A stretch of DNA of 64,000 nucleotides from Candidatus Sodalis endolongispinus. Its GTDB lineage: Bacteria; Pseudomonadota; Gammaproteobacteria; Enterobacterales; Enterobacteriaceae. How positions within the stretch are numbered: the stretch's first letter is position 1; the number at the start of each line of letters is the position of its first letter. The stretch spans positions 1,922,001-1,986,000 of the forward strand of contig NZ_JAFJYC010000001.1 of NCBI RefSeq assembly GCF_018777395.1. Direction: 5' to 3'. The notes under the pieces were generated by a model. It saw nothing but the letters and a program-made list of their open reading frames with translations, was not told where the DNA came from and ran no database searches. Positions 39,777 to 53,937 of the stretch are shown piece by piece. Both the position numbers and the translations under genes were made by a program.

Positions 39777-41578
39777 CAATAGACATCTCGCTGATAACGG
39801 CGCTCAATGCGCAGCTCACTTAAAAATTCGTCCGCCTGCTCAAGGTCCATGGCGCCATGCTCGGCCACCACCGCCTGCTCGACATCACGGGCCATACGGT
39901 TGGCGTCGCCGCAGACATAAATATGCGCGCCTTGCTGGATCCAGCGCCACACTTCGGCGCCCTGCTCGCGCACTCTATCCTGCACATAGATCTTTTCCAC
40001 CTGATCGCGCGACCAGGCAAGACTGATTTTGGTCAGCAGCCCTTCTTTGACATACCGCTGCCATTCCACCTGATAAAGAAAATCATCGGTGAAATGGGGG
40101 TTACCGAAAAACAGCCAGTTCTGGCCCGGGGCGCCATCGGCCTCGCGCTGCTGCAAAAAAGCGCGGAAAGGCGCAATCCCGGTGCCCGGCCCTATCATAA
40201 TCACCGGTGTATTGGGATCGCCCGGCAAACGGAAGTTATCGTTATGCTCGGTAAACACCCGCAACGCATCGTCTTCCCCCAGCCGGTCAGCCAAAAAGCC
40301 GCTGGCGACGCCGGTCCGCGGCCGGCCATCGATCTCGTAACGCACCACGCCGACCGTGATATGCACTTCCTCGCCAACCACCGCCTGCGACGACGCGATG
40401 GAATACAAACGCGGCGTCAGCGGACGTAGCAGGGACAGCAACTGCTCGGCGCGCAGCTCGATGGGCGCATGGCGCACCATGTCGACAATCGGCGTCGCCA
40501 GCGCTAACTGTTGCAATTGCGCTTTGTCCGCCGCCACGGCCAACAACGCCTCATCCCGGGCGAGGGCGGTATAGCCCGCCACAATGGCCGGGGTGTTTTG
40601 CGTCAACTCGTAATGCTGTTGCAACGCCTCGGCAAGGGTGAGCGTCTGACCGGCCACCTCGACCGGCTCGTCGCCTTTAAGCCACAAAAGCGCCAGCAAT
40701 TCGCCAATCAGCGCCGGATCGTTTTCATACCATACCCCCATCGCATCGCCCGGCTGATAACGCAGGCCGGAATCGGTTAGGTCAATCTCCAAATGGCGCA
40801 CATCTTTGAGCGACTGACGGCTGGTGATCTTCTGGCTTACCGCCAGATGGGCGGTGAGCGGCGCCTCTTTGGTGTAAGGGCTGGAATCCACCTCGTTAAC
40901 GTTACCGCTGGCCGCCAGATGCTGCTGCGCCGGGCTGGCGACGGCCACCCGGGCCTTCAATTGTTCGACGATGCCGGCACGCCAGGCCTCGGCCTGCGCC
41001 TGATAATCCACATCGGCATCCACGCGCTCATACAGGCGCTGCGCTCCCAGCTCCGCGAGCCGGATGTCGAAATCTTTGCCGGTTTTGGCAAAATGCTCAT
41101 AGGAGCTGTCGCCGAGGCCGAAGACCGCGAATTGCATCGACGGTAGTGCGGGCGCTTTCTTGGAAAATAAATACTTATATAATGCGACCGCCTCTTCCGG
41201 TGGATCGCCCTCGCCTTGGGTGGAGGTCACTACCAGTAGCAATTTTTCCTGCGCGATCTGCTTGAATTTGTAGTCACCAGCGTTAATCAGCACCACATCA
41301 AGCCGGGCGGCGATAAGATCATCGCGCAGTTGCTCCGCCAACCGGCGTGCGTTACCGGTCTGGGAGGCACAAAGCAGCGTAATGGGTGCCGCTGCGGCGG
41401 CGCTTTGCGACGGCGGCGGCACGGCGGTGGCGGGCTGACCTTCCGCCACCCGCCCCCAGAAGTAACCCGAAATCCAGGCCAGCTGCAGGGGAGATAAATC
41501 ACCGTTCGCTGTCTGTAAGCGATCCAGCTGCTCCGCGCTTAGCGGCAGCACTGTGGTTGGGGGGACCTGTTTCGTCAT
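39776..41578 (-). CDS. cysJ: Sulfite reductase flavoprotein alpha-subunit
   Basis: Passes electrons from NADPH through FAD and FMN to CysI. 600 residues. The flavodoxin domain has [21 protein letters not shown] and [19 protein letters not shown]. The FAD/NADPH part has [61 protein letters not shown] and [18 protein letters not shown], ending RRYQRDVY. It is the first gene of cysJIH and intact. The 339-bp space upstream separates it from divergent queD. Confidence 0.96.
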
Positions 41579-41917
41579 GGGGGTAGGCAGTTCCTTGTGC
41601 CGGCACGCCCGGCCGGGCCAAAAAGATCATTAGAGTTTGTAAGGTTAACCACTCACCCGTCCACAATAAAGGATGCGATATGAATAATAAATAACTAAAC
41701 ATCATAAGGTATAGATAAGGTTAAACTTACCGGAATTATCGATAGAACAGGACTGCAGGATACGCGTACACTTTAGACTGGGAAGGGCGCCGTTAGCGGT
41801 GCGCTGGCTATCGGGTTGACCGCATTGTGCGCGCCAGGGGTTGCCGACGGCGCCAGACATGGCATCATAGCGCGCTAACCGTTATCATGCAGTTAATGTA
41901 GTTGAAGAGAAGCGACA
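41579..41917. other. Divergent promoter region of cysJIH and queD
   Basis: 339 bp with no gene. It is AT-rich at 41650-41740, which fits promoters in both directions. In relatives CysB acts at this position, but the CysB site is too loose to place by eye. No hairpin or repeat recognised. Confidence 0.5.
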
Positions 41918-42280
41918 GTGATTACCACATTATATAAATATTTTACCTTTGAATCCGCCCACCGTTTGCCCCATGTCCCCGCGGGACACAAATGTGGCCG
42001 GCTGCATGGCCACTCCTTTCTGGTACGTCTGGAAGTGACCGGCGAAGTGGATCCCCACACCGGCTGGATCATGGATTTCGCCGAATTGAAAGCCGCCTTC
42101 CAGCCGCTCCTGGAGCGGTTGGACCATTATTATCTCAACGACATCCCCGGCCTGGAAAATCCCACCAGCGAAGTGCTGGCGCAGTGGATTTGGCAACAGC
42201 TCAAGCCGCAGCTGCCGCTGCTGAGCGCCGTGACCCTGAAAGAAACCTGTACCGCGGGTTGCGTTTACCGCGGCCATTAA
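41918..42280 (+). CDS. queD: 6-carboxy-5,6,7,8-tetrahydropterin synthase QueD
   Basis: First dedicated step of queuosine/7-deazaguanine synthesis from dihydroneopterin triphosphate. 120 residues, normal. Zinc His residues are in [24 protein letters not shown], which also carries the catalytic Cys. [27 protein letters not shown] and [15 protein letters not shown] follow; it ends [13 protein letters not shown]. The 3' end runs into a 44-bp degenerate repeat. queE is near on the other strand. Confidence 0.94.
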   Translation: MITTLYKYFTFESAHRLPHVPAGHKCGRLHGHSFLVRLEVTGEVDPHTGWIMDFAELKAAFQPLLERLDHYYLNDIPGLENPTSEVLAQWIWQQLKPQLPLLSAVTLKETCTAGCVYRGH

Positions 42281-42386
42281 TGCGTACCACACCAAGAGCC
42301 GGTTACCTCTATCGCGGCCGCTAACGCGTTCCACGCTAGGGACCGGTACGTTCATCGCGCCGGACGGTCGACCGCCCCCCGAGAGT
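42255..42386. repeat. Degenerate ~44-bp tandem repeat overlapping the queD end
   Basis: Three units about 44 bp apart share TACC/TATC-CGCGGCC, then TAA-GCGT-CCAC, then AGGGACCGGT-like ends (key landmarks CGCGGCC at 42269 and 42313, CGCGCC at ~42356). The first unit contains the last codons of queD, so the array probably arose by duplication of the gene's 3' end. The third copy is strongly drifted. Confidence 0.6.
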
Positions 42387-42481
42387 GCAAAGGCCGGTCG
42401 GTATAGAGTCCAAGGGGACCTCAGGCTACGCACGTGTGCTGGCCCCCTTCTCTCCCGGATAAATGATGTGGCGGGCCCCTG

Positions 42482-43153
42482 TCAGGCGATATTGAGGTAT
42501 TTGTGGGTTTGCATCGACAAGCGCCAATTACGGGCGATACAGGTTTCGATACACAAGCGGGTAGCCGCCTGTTTCTGACTGATGGGCTGTAGCGCGATAA
42601 CCCGCTGTTTGGCATCGTGCAGGGTCGCTAATAGCGCGTCCAGCTCATCGATATCTCGTTGACGCGCTACCGGATGTTTGATTTCATCGCTGCGGCCCAG
42701 CGCCTGCGCCAGCACCGGCAATCCACCCCGCATGTTGATTTTCGGCGACACCGTTACCCAGGTTTGCGGCGTGCAGCGCACGTCCTGGGTTCCGCTGGTT
42801 TCAATCTGGCAGCTAAACCCCTGTTGCTCCAGCGCACGGGTCAGCGGCATCAGGTCATGCAGACAAGGTTCGCCGCCGGTTATCACCACGTGGCGGGCGG
42901 TCCAGCCCTGCTGTGCGATTAGCGCGATGATCTCTTCCGCCGTCAGGCTGGCCCAGCGGCTACTGTCGGCGGTTTTCAACGGGATGTCCCCCGCCGCCAC
43001 CCTGTCGGCCTCGTCCTGTTGCCAGGTATGTTTGGTATCGCACCAGCTGCACCCCACCGGGCAACCCTGCAGACGAACAAATATCGCCGGCACGCCGGTA
43101 AAGTAGCCTTCGCCATGGAGGGTCTGGAAAATTTCATTAAGCGGGTACTGCAT
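42482..43153 (-). CDS. queE: 7-carboxy-7-deazaguanine synthase QueE
   Basis: Radical-SAM enzyme of queuosine synthesis acting after QueD. 223 residues. The cluster motif CPVGCSWCDTKHTW has the C-x3-C-x2-C ligands. VVITGGEPCLHDLMPLTRAL is the GGEP loop, and CQIETSGTQDV and TVSPKINMRGG follow; it ends THKYLNIA. The start MQYPLNEIFQTLHGEG is the family start. Intact. Confidence 0.95.
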   Translation of the reverse strand: MQYPLNEIFQTLHGEGYFTGVPAIFVRLQGCPVGCSWCDTKHTWQQDEADRVAAGDIPLKTADSSRWASLTAEEIIALIAQQGWTARHVVITGGEPCLHDLMPLTRALEQQGFSCQIETSGTQDVRCTPQTWVTVSPKINMRGGLPVLAQALGRSDEIKHPVARQRDIDELDALLATLHDAKQRVIALQPISQKQAATRLCIETCIARNWRLSMQTHKYLNIA

Positions 43154-43246
43154 AACTTTCTCGTGATGACGGCTGCTAATAAGACTGAGTATTGTCTGCC
43201 CGGCGGAAATCGCCAGCCGTTTCCGGTTTGGGCCACAGCGGTGAAT

Positions 43247-43270
43247 AAAAAAAGCCCGCCGAAGCGGGCC
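43247..43270 (-). terminator. Terminator of eno
   Basis: On the minus strand GCCCGC-TTCG-GCGGGC is followed by a T run (TTTTTTT). It lies 60 bp past the eno stop. The tetraloop and GC stem make it a strong intrinsic terminator, separating eno from queE. Confidence 0.9.
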
Positions 43271-43331
43271 TGAACGCTCTCAGACACTGCTCAGGGGCCC
43301 AAGGGCCGCGGAGCAGGACTGAGTGCCGGCG

Positions 43332-46713
<3,382 letters not shown>

Positions 46714-47508
46714 CTACTGCGCTTTCTCCCGGCGCTTTACCTGTTGCCAGGCGTCCTCTCTGGCCTGCCTCAGGTCAAGCCCCTGCGCACCGATAATCGC
46801 CTCCACCTGGCGGAATCGGCGCTCGAATTTGCGGTTGGCCTGCTGCAGGGCGATTTCCGCCGTCTGGCTCAGATGGCGCGACAAATTCACCGTCGCGAAC
46901 AGCAGATCTCCCACCTCCTCCGCCAGCTTGTCCGAATCGACCTGCGGCTGGCGCGCCTCATGCATCACTTCGTCGATCTCTTCATGCACTTTCGCCAACA
47001 CCGGCGCCAATGTCGACCAGTCGAATCCCACCGCCGCGCCGCGCTGCTGGATTTTTTGCGCTTTCATCAGCGCCGGCAGCGCGGCGGGAATATCATCCAG
47101 CGGCGACAGGCGGGACTTTTCCGCCCGCTCCTGCGCTTTGAGCCGTTCCCACTGCTCGCGATGGTCCGTCGGCGCGCCCGGCGCATCGCCGAACAGGTGC
47201 GGGTGCCGGCGCTCAAGTTTGTCGCTGATGGCATCGCAGACCGCGGCAAAATCAAACCGCCCTTCCTCACGCGCCAGCTCGGCGTAAAACACAACCTGAA
47301 ACAGCAGATCGCCCAGCTCGGCGCGCAGGTCACCATAGTCGCGGCGCGCGATGGCATCGAGCACCTCATAGGTTTCTTCCAGGGTGCAGGGTGCAATGGA
47401 ATCCAGGGTTTGGCTTTTGTCCCAGGGACAGCCCGTTTGCGGATCGCGCAAACGGGTCATAATGGCCAACAGCCGATGCAGCGCCGTAGCGGCATGTGGT
47501 TCAGACAT
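46714..47508 (-). CDS. mazG: Nucleoside triphosphate pyrophosphohydrolase MazG
   Basis: Hydrolyses NTPs to NMP and PPi; in E. coli it also lowers ppGpp during starvation. 264 residues with two MazG helical domains: CPWDKSQTLDSIAPCTLEETYEVLDAI and GDLRAELGDLLFQVVFYAELA (ExxE and ExxD type metal site), and a second, VHEEIDEVMHEARQ with KLAEEVGDLLFATVNLSRHL. It lies 18 bp downstream of relA on the same strand. Intact. Confidence 0.95.
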   Translation of the reverse strand: MSEPHAATALHRLLAIMTRLRDPQTGCPWDKSQTLDSIAPCTLEETYEVLDAIARRDYGDLRAELGDLLFQVVFYAELAREEGRFDFAAVCDAISDKLERRHPHLFGDAPGAPTDHREQWERLKAQERAEKSRLSPLDDIPAALPALMKAQKIQQRGAAVGFDWSTLAPVLAKVHEEIDEVMHEARQPQVDSDKLAEEVGDLLFATVNLSRHLSQTAEIALQQANRKFERRFRQVEAIIGAQGLDLRQAREDAWQQVKRREKAQ

Positions 47509-47526
47509 AAAACGCCCTTTGACGCG

Positions 47527-49764
47527 TCAATTGCCGTGCAGCCGGCGCGCGTCGATGACGTCCGGCAGTTGGTTGAGTTTCGACAGCACCCGTCCCAGCA
47601 CCTGCTGGTTATAGATTTCGATATCCATATCGATGGTGGCCAGCTGTTTTTTCACATCGCTACGGCTGGCGACGCCCAGCACGTTGACCTTCTCGTTGGC
47701 CAGAATCGTGGTGATATCACGCAGCAAGCCGCTGCGATCGTTGGCGGTCACTCTCACCACCAGCGAATAACCGCTGGTGTAGCTCTCGCCCCACACCGCG
47801 TCAACGATGCGCTCCGGCGCGTTGGCCTGCAAGTCCGCCAGCTGTTCACAATCGGCGCGATGGATGGAGATGCCGCGGCCCTGGGTGATAAAACCGGTGA
47901 TATCGTCCCCCGGGATCGGCTGGCAGCAGCGGGCAATATGGTGCATCAGGTTGCCTACGCCCTCCACGACCACCCGGCCGTTATCGCGGTTGCGCGGCAC
48001 CGGTGGGGTTTTCTGCGTCAGCTGGCGCAGCGCCTGTTTGTCTTCCTCTTCGGCGCTGGGCTTGTTTAGCTTGCTCTGCAGATAATTGACCATCTGATTG
48101 ATGCGCACGTCACCGCCGCCGATGGACGCCAGCAATTCATCGAGCGTATTGACGTTGTAACGCGGCAGCAGCAGTTTTTTCGCCTCGCGCATGCTGATGC
48201 CCAGATGCTCCAGTTCTTCTTCCAGCAGTTGACGCCCGGCGGCAATGTTCTTGTCCCGGTCTTGCTTGCGGAACCAGTTATGGATCTTGGAACGCCCGCG
48301 GCTGGTGGTGACATAACCTAAGTTGGGATTCAGCCAGTCGCGGCTCGGATTCGGGTGTTTCTGGGTGATGATTTCAACCTGATCGCCCATACGCAACTGA
48401 TAGGTAAACGGCACGATGCGGCCGCTGATTTTGGCGCCGATGCAGCGGTGGCCGACGTCGCTGTGGATATGGTAGGCGAAATCCAGCGGCGTGGAACCGG
48501 CCGGCAGATCCACCACGTCCCCTTTCGGCGTAAACACATACACGCGATCGTCGAACACCTGGCTGCGCACTTCGTCGAGCATTTCGCCGGAGTCCGCCAT
48601 ATCTTCCTGCCAGGCCAGCAGCTTGCGCAGCCAGGCGATACGCTGTTCATAGCCGGAGCGACCGCCGGTAGTAAGGACAGTGCCGCCCTCTTTATACTTC
48701 CAGTGGGCGGCTACGCCCAGCTCGGCATCTTCATGCATCTGGCGCGTACGAATCTGGATTTCTAGCGTTTTGCCGCGCAGGCCCAGCACCACGGTATGGA
48801 TTGACTGGTAGCCGTTGGGTTTCGGGTTGGCGACGTAATCGTCGAACTCGTCCGGCAAGTGGCGAAAGTGCGTATGTACAATGCCGAGCGCGGCATAGCA
48901 GTCCTGCAAACGCTCGACCACCACCCGCACCGCGCGCACATCGAACAGTTCGTCAAATTCCAGCGTCTTTTTCTGCATTTTGCGCCAGATGCTGTAGATG
49001 TGCTTCGGCCGGCCGTAAATATCGGCCTTCAGCCCTTCCTCCTGCATGGCCTTGCGCAGAGAGGCGACAAAATCCTCAATATACTGTTCGCGGTCGATTC
49101 GCCGCTCATGCAGCAGCTTGGCGATACGCTTGTATTCATCTGGATGCAGGTAACGGAAACAAAAATCCTCCAGCTCCCATTTCAACTGGCCGATGCCGAG
49201 ACGGTTGGCGAGCGGCGCATAGATATTGGTACTTTCTTTGGCCGCCAGCACCCGTTCGTCTTCCGGCGCATCCTTCAATTCGCGCAGATGGGCGATACGT
49301 TCGGCGAGCTTGATGACTACGCAGCGGAAATCCTCGACGATCGCCAGCAGCATGCGGCGCACGTTATCCACCTGCTCCGGCGCCATCGAATCGTTATGGG
49401 TTGCCTTCAACTGGCGGATGGCGTCCATATCGCGCACGCCGTGCACCAGTTCGACGATGTTCTTGCCGAACTCAGCCTCCAGCACCGTCTCTTCCACTAC
49501 GTCGGCGTCGGCGAGCGGAAACAGCAGCGCCGCGCACAGGCTGTCGTTGTCCATGCTGAGCATGGACAATATTTCCACCATTTCAATGCCGCGCCACAGC
49601 AGCAGGGGGGCGTCCGGATGGTCCTTGCACCGCTGCTCGCAGTAGCGCCAGGTGTCGGCCAGCCGTTCACTTGATTGCGGATTGGCGAGGCCCAGACTGG
49701 CCACCCAGTCGTCCACGGCAAATTCGCCCGCCGGATTCAAATGTGCACTTCTTACCGCAACCAT
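47527..49764 (-). CDS. relA: GTP pyrophosphokinase RelA
   Basis: Ribosome-dependent (p)ppGpp synthase of the stringent response. The start ATG 49764 (MVAVRSAHLNPAGEF) gives 745 residues. The inactive HD domain is followed by a synthase domain (YGRPKHIYSIWRKMQKK, FDELFDVRAVRVVVERLQDCYAALG, KPNGYQSIHTVVLG), TGS (DRVYVFTPKGDVVDLPAGSTPLDFAY), a zinc-finger-like segment (HHIARCCQPIPGD) and an ACT/RRM domain (YSLVVRVTANDRSGLLRD). Intact; with mazG it suggests the alarmone circuit is kept. The rlmD remnant is upstream. Confidence 0.97.
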   Translation of the reverse strand: MVAVRSAHLNPAGEFAVDDWVASLGLANPQSSERLADTWRYCEQRCKDHPDAPLLLWRGIEMVEILSMLSMDNDSLCAALLFPLADADVVEETVLEAEFGKNIVELVHGVRDMDAIRQLKATHNDSMAPEQVDNVRRMLLAIVEDFRCVVIKLAERIAHLRELKDAPEDERVLAAKESTNIYAPLANRLGIGQLKWELEDFCFRYLHPDEYKRIAKLLHERRIDREQYIEDFVASLRKAMQEEGLKADIYGRPKHIYSIWRKMQKKTLEFDELFDVRAVRVVVERLQDCYAALGIVHTHFRHLPDEFDDYVANPKPNGYQSIHTVVLGLRGKTLEIQIRTRQMHEDAELGVAAHWKYKEGGTVLTTGGRSGYEQRIAWLRKLLAWQEDMADSGEMLDEVRSQVFDDRVYVFTPKGDVVDLPAGSTPLDFAYHIHSDVGHRCIGAKISGRIVPFTYQLRMGDQVEIITQKHPNPSRDWLNPNLGYVTTSRGRSKIHNWFRKQDRDKNIAAGRQLLEEELEHLGISMREAKKLLLPRYNVNTLDELLASIGGGDVRINQMVNYLQSKLNKPSAEEEDKQALRQLTQKTPPVPRNRDNGRVVVEGVGNLMHHIARCCQPIPGDDITGFITQGRGISIHRADCEQLADLQANAPERIVDAVWGESYTSGYSLVVRVTANDRSGLLRDITTILANEKVNVLGVASRSDVKKQLATIDMDIEIYNQQVLGRVLSKLNQLPDVIDARRLHGN

Positions 49765-49773
49765 ACCCACTCC

Positions 49774-51098
49774 CTATCTTGCAGAGATGCCGGAACGCTT
49801 GATAAATAACGCCATCGATTCAAGATGGCCGCTATGCGGAAACATATCCAGCATCGCCAGGCGTGCCAGGGTGTAGCCTGCCGCCAATAAAATTTTGCTA
49901 TCCCGCGCAAGCGTCGCCGGATTGCAAGAAACATAGACAATGCGCTGCGGCGCCCACGCCGCCAATAGAGACATCACGCCGGCCGCACCCGGCCCTGGCC
50001 GGATCGAGCAATATCTTATCAAATCCGCCGGCGGCCCACGGCTGTCGCATCACATCCTGCTCAAGATTTTCGTGAAAAAAAGTCACGTTACTTAGTGAAT
50101 TACTCTGCGCATTATATTGCCCATTCGTTACTAACGCCGCAACCCCTTCCACGCCCGTCACCTGCCCGCTTGAACGTGCCAGCGGTAGAGTGAAATTGCC
50201 CATGCCGCAAAACAGATCCAGTACCCGATCGCCGGGGGTCGGCGCCAGCCAGTCCAGCGCCTGGGTCACCATTTTCCGGTTGACCTCATCATTAACCTGG
50301 ATGAAATCGCGCGGGCTGAAACGCAACGTCAACGCCGCTACCCGGTAAAAAGGCGGCTCGCCGCTTAAACAGTTCAGCCGATCACCGTCAGGCGCCAGCC
50401 AGACGCTGACCTGTTGCGCCGCGGCAAAGTCCAGCAGCCGGCGGCGGTCCTCTTCCCCCAGCGGCTGCAGGTGGCGCAGCACCACCAGCGGACCATTATC
50501 CGCCGCCGCCAGTTCAACGTGCCCAAGATGCGCCACGGCCCGCAACCATTCCAGACAGGCGCGCAAAGGCGCGATCAGCTGTTCCAGCACCGGCCGCAAA
50601 ATCGGGCAGGCGTGAATATCTACTAATTCACTCGACTTTGCCTGTCGATAACCCATGCTGAGTTGGCGGCCTTTCGGGCGATAGACCAGTCCCAGGCGCG
50701 TGCGCCGCCGGTAACCATAGGCGCTGGATCCGATTTGCGCCACATCTGGCACCGCGCCGGGCTGTTCGCGCGCCATTAGCTGCGCCAGCGCCGCGGCCTT
50801 GGTGTGCTGCTGCAGCACCTGGCTGATATGCTGCTGCTGACAGCCGCCGCACACGCCATAATGCGGACAACGGGGCGTGACCCGCTCAGGGGCGGTGGAT
50901 GACCTCACCGCGGCTGTATTGGCGTTTATCCTCGGTCAGACGCACTTCGGCCTGCTCGCCCGGCAACAGCCCGGGGATAAACATGACCTTGCCCCGATGG
51001 CGCGCCAACCCCTGGCCGAACGCATCCAGTTGGTCACACCAGACCGTGACCCTCTCACGGGTCGCCACGCGACGGTTTGCAGAGTAGAATTGCGCCAT
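49774..51098 (-). pseudogene. rlmD: 23S rRNA m5U1939 methyltransferase RlmD (two frameshifts)
   Basis: RlmD (RumA) methylates U1939. [21 protein letters not shown] to [15 protein letters not shown] starts in one frame and stops at the CCCCTGA near 50886. The next frame holds [18 protein letters not shown] with the Fe-S Cys set, [14 protein letters not shown] and [12 protein letters not shown] third frame, after one extra G in a GGG (+ strand CCC 49988-49990), holds [23 protein letters not shown] with the catalytic Cys, and the end. Each shift is one base in a short homopolymer. It is 9 bp upstream of relA. Confidence 0.93.
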
Positions 51099-51158
51099 AG
51101 ATTGCCGGAAATGCCTTTGCGATATGATCCTGACGCTATTCTCCCATATTGGACCGCC

Positions 51159-53937
51159 ATGACCAAATACAGCTTGCGCGCGCGGATGATGATACTGATC
51201 CTGGCTCCGACGCTTTTCATTGGCTTACTGCTCAGCGCGTTTTTTGTCGTCCACCGCTACAACGAATTGCAGCATCAGTTGGTCGACGCCGGCGCCAGCA
51301 TTATCGAGCCGCTGGCGCTGTCGAGCGAATACGGCATGACGTTTCACAACCGTGAATCGGTGCGCCATCTGGTCAATCTGCTGCATCGCCACCACTCCGA
51401 TATTGTACGTTCCATTTCGCTGTTCGACGCCAACAATACGCTGTTCGTGACCTCCAATTATCAACAAAACATGGCGCGGCTGAAGTTGCCCGACGGCGCG
51501 CCGATGTCCGAAGGGTTGACCCTACTGCGCAGCGGCTCATCGCTTATCATACGTACCCCCATCGTGCGCGAGGACAGCCTGCCGGACGGCGAGCGCGCCT
51601 ATGGTGCGGCCAGAGACTCGATAAAACCGCTTGGCTATATCGCCATCGAACTGGATATGGACGCGGTACGGCTGCAACAATATAAAGAGGCGTTCGTTTT
51701 CACGTTGCTGTTGCTACTGTGTCTTTGCTGCGCCGGGTTATTCGCTTACCGGCTGATGCGCGATGTCACCGGCCCTATCCGCAACATGGTCAACACCGTC
51801 GACCGTATCCGCCGTGGCCAATTGGACAGCCGAGTGGAAGGCTACATGCTTGGCGAGCTGGATATGCTGAAAAACGGCATCAACGCTATGGCGATGTCGC
51901 TCAGCGCCTACCACGAAGAGCTACAGCAAAATATCGATCAGGCCACGTCGGATCTGCGCGAGACCCTTGAGCAAATGGAAATCCAGAACGTCGAACTGGA
52001 TCTGGCGAAAAAACGCGCTCAGGAGGCGGTGCGCATCAAATCAGAGTTCCTGGCGAATATGTGCCACGAGCTGCGCACGCCGCTAAACGGCGTCATCGGC
52101 TTTACCCGCCAGACGTTGAAAACGCCGCTTTCCCCCACCCAGCGCGATTACCTGCAAACCATTGAGCGTTCAGGCAATCATTTGCTCAGTATTATTAACG
52201 ATGTACTGGATTTCTCCAAACTGGAAGCCGGCAAACTGATGCTGGAAACCATCCCCTTCGCGCTACGCGCCATTCTCGATGAGGTGGTTATCCTGCTGGC
52301 CCATACCGCCCATGAAAAGGGGCTGGAGCTGATTTTACAGGTGCAGCGCGAGGTGCCGGAATATGTCATCGGCGATCCGCTGCAGCTGCAGCAAGTGATG
52401 ACCAACCTTATCGGCAACGCCATTAAATTCACCGAGCAGGGGCATATCATCATTCGCGTCAGCCGTCAGTGCCACGAGCGGGAGCGCATGGAAATCAACG
52501 TACAAATCCGCGATACCGGCATCGGCATTCCCGAGCGCCAGCAATCGCAGCTGTTCCAGGCGTTCCGTCAGGCCGATGCCAGTATTACACGCCGGCACGG
52601 CGGTACCGGTCTGGGGCTGGTGATTACGCAAAAACTGGTGCGCGAAATGGGTGGGGAGATCACGTTCCGCAGCCGCGCCGGACGGGGATCTACCTTTTGG
52701 TTCCATATTCCGCTGCAGATCAACTCTCACGCCTGGGTCGACCCCCACCGCTACGACGCCCTGATGCATAAGCGTATCGCGCTTATCGAGACCAATAGCG
52801 CCTCGGCGCAGGGCCACCCTCGAACTGCTGGCGGACACGCCCCTTGAGGTAAGTCATTACCCGGTCCTGAACGCGCTGGGGGATGCGCAGGTGGATATCC
52901 TGCTTATCGGTAAACCGATTACCGCAACGCTGTCGCTACCGGAAATGCGCTATGAGCTGCTGCAAGCCAGCGGCCATTCCCGTTGTATTATCCTGGCGCT
53001 GCCGGGCGCCTGGATGGTGGAGGCGGAGCTGCTAAAACAAATGGGCGCGGACGCTTGTCTGACCAAGCCGGTGTCCGGCCAACGCCTGCTTCCGCTGTTG
53101 CAATCGCCTCCCACGCCGCGGCCAAGCGGCGAGCCCGAGTCCGGCACGCCCTGCCTGCCGCTGACGGTCATGGCGGTGGATGATAATCCCGCCAACCTCA
53201 AATTGATTGGCGCTTTGCTGCAAGAGCAGGTGGAGCAGACCATTCTGTGTAACAGCGCCTCCGAGGCTGTCGCCTACGCTCAAAAAAAACCGCTGGATAT
53301 TATTTTGATGGATATCCAGATGCCGGAAATCGATGGTCTGCGCGCTGCGGAGCTGATTCGCCAGTCGCCGCTGCATGCCCATACGCCGATTGTGGCGGTC
53401 ACCTCCTATACCATTAGTGATGATCGCCAGCGGCTGTTGGATGCCGGCATGGTGGATTGTTTGGCCAAACCTATCGATGAAGCGATGCTGCGTCGGCTGT
53501 TGTCACGTTACGGTATCCACGACCCTGCGTCGCTGGCGACGCCGCGCGAGGGGCCAAGCGACGTCCGTCCGCCGCCGCTGCCTTCCGGCAACAAAGATGT
53601 TTCGCTTGATTGGCAGTTGGCACTGCGCCAGGCGGCAGATAAGCCGGATCTGGCGCGGGAGATGTTGGGTATGCTGCTGGAGTTCCTGCCCGAAATTAAA
53701 CAACGGGTGGAAGCGGTAGCCAGCGGCGCCCACGACGAGCATATCGGCAGCCTGATCCATAAATTGCACGGCAGTTGCAGTTATAGCGGCGTGCCGCGGC
53801 TGCGGCGATTATGCGCCAATATTGAGCAACATCTGCGCAGCGGCGTCGAGGTGGAGGCGCTGGAGCCGGAATGGTTGGAAATGCTTGATGAGATCGAGAA
53901 TGTACGCATCGCCGCCAGCGCCTGGCTAAGCGGCTAG
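51159..53937 (+). pseudogene. barA: Hybrid sensor kinase BarA, split by a one-base insertion
   Basis: BarA phosphorylates UvrY and controls the Csr system. From ATG 51159: two membrane helices flanking a periplasmic region, a HAMP segment ([21 protein letters not shown]), H-box [20 protein letters not shown], and ATPase boxes [21 protein letters not shown] and GTGLGLVI. One extra G in GGG at ~52811-52813 shifts the frame and stops at 52847. The other frame gives [11 protein letters not shown], receiver VMAVDDNPANLKLIGALLQEQ with phospho-Asp in IILMDIQMPEIDG, and HPt His in SLIHKLHGSCSYSG. A GTG at 52891 after GGGGGAT could start the receiver-HPt half separately. Confidence 0.92.

Noticed and set aside
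46744-48069. 441-codon open frame antisense to mazG and relA
   Set aside because: It lies entirely over two well-conserved genes on the other strand and its composition is typical of a GC-rich shadow frame.
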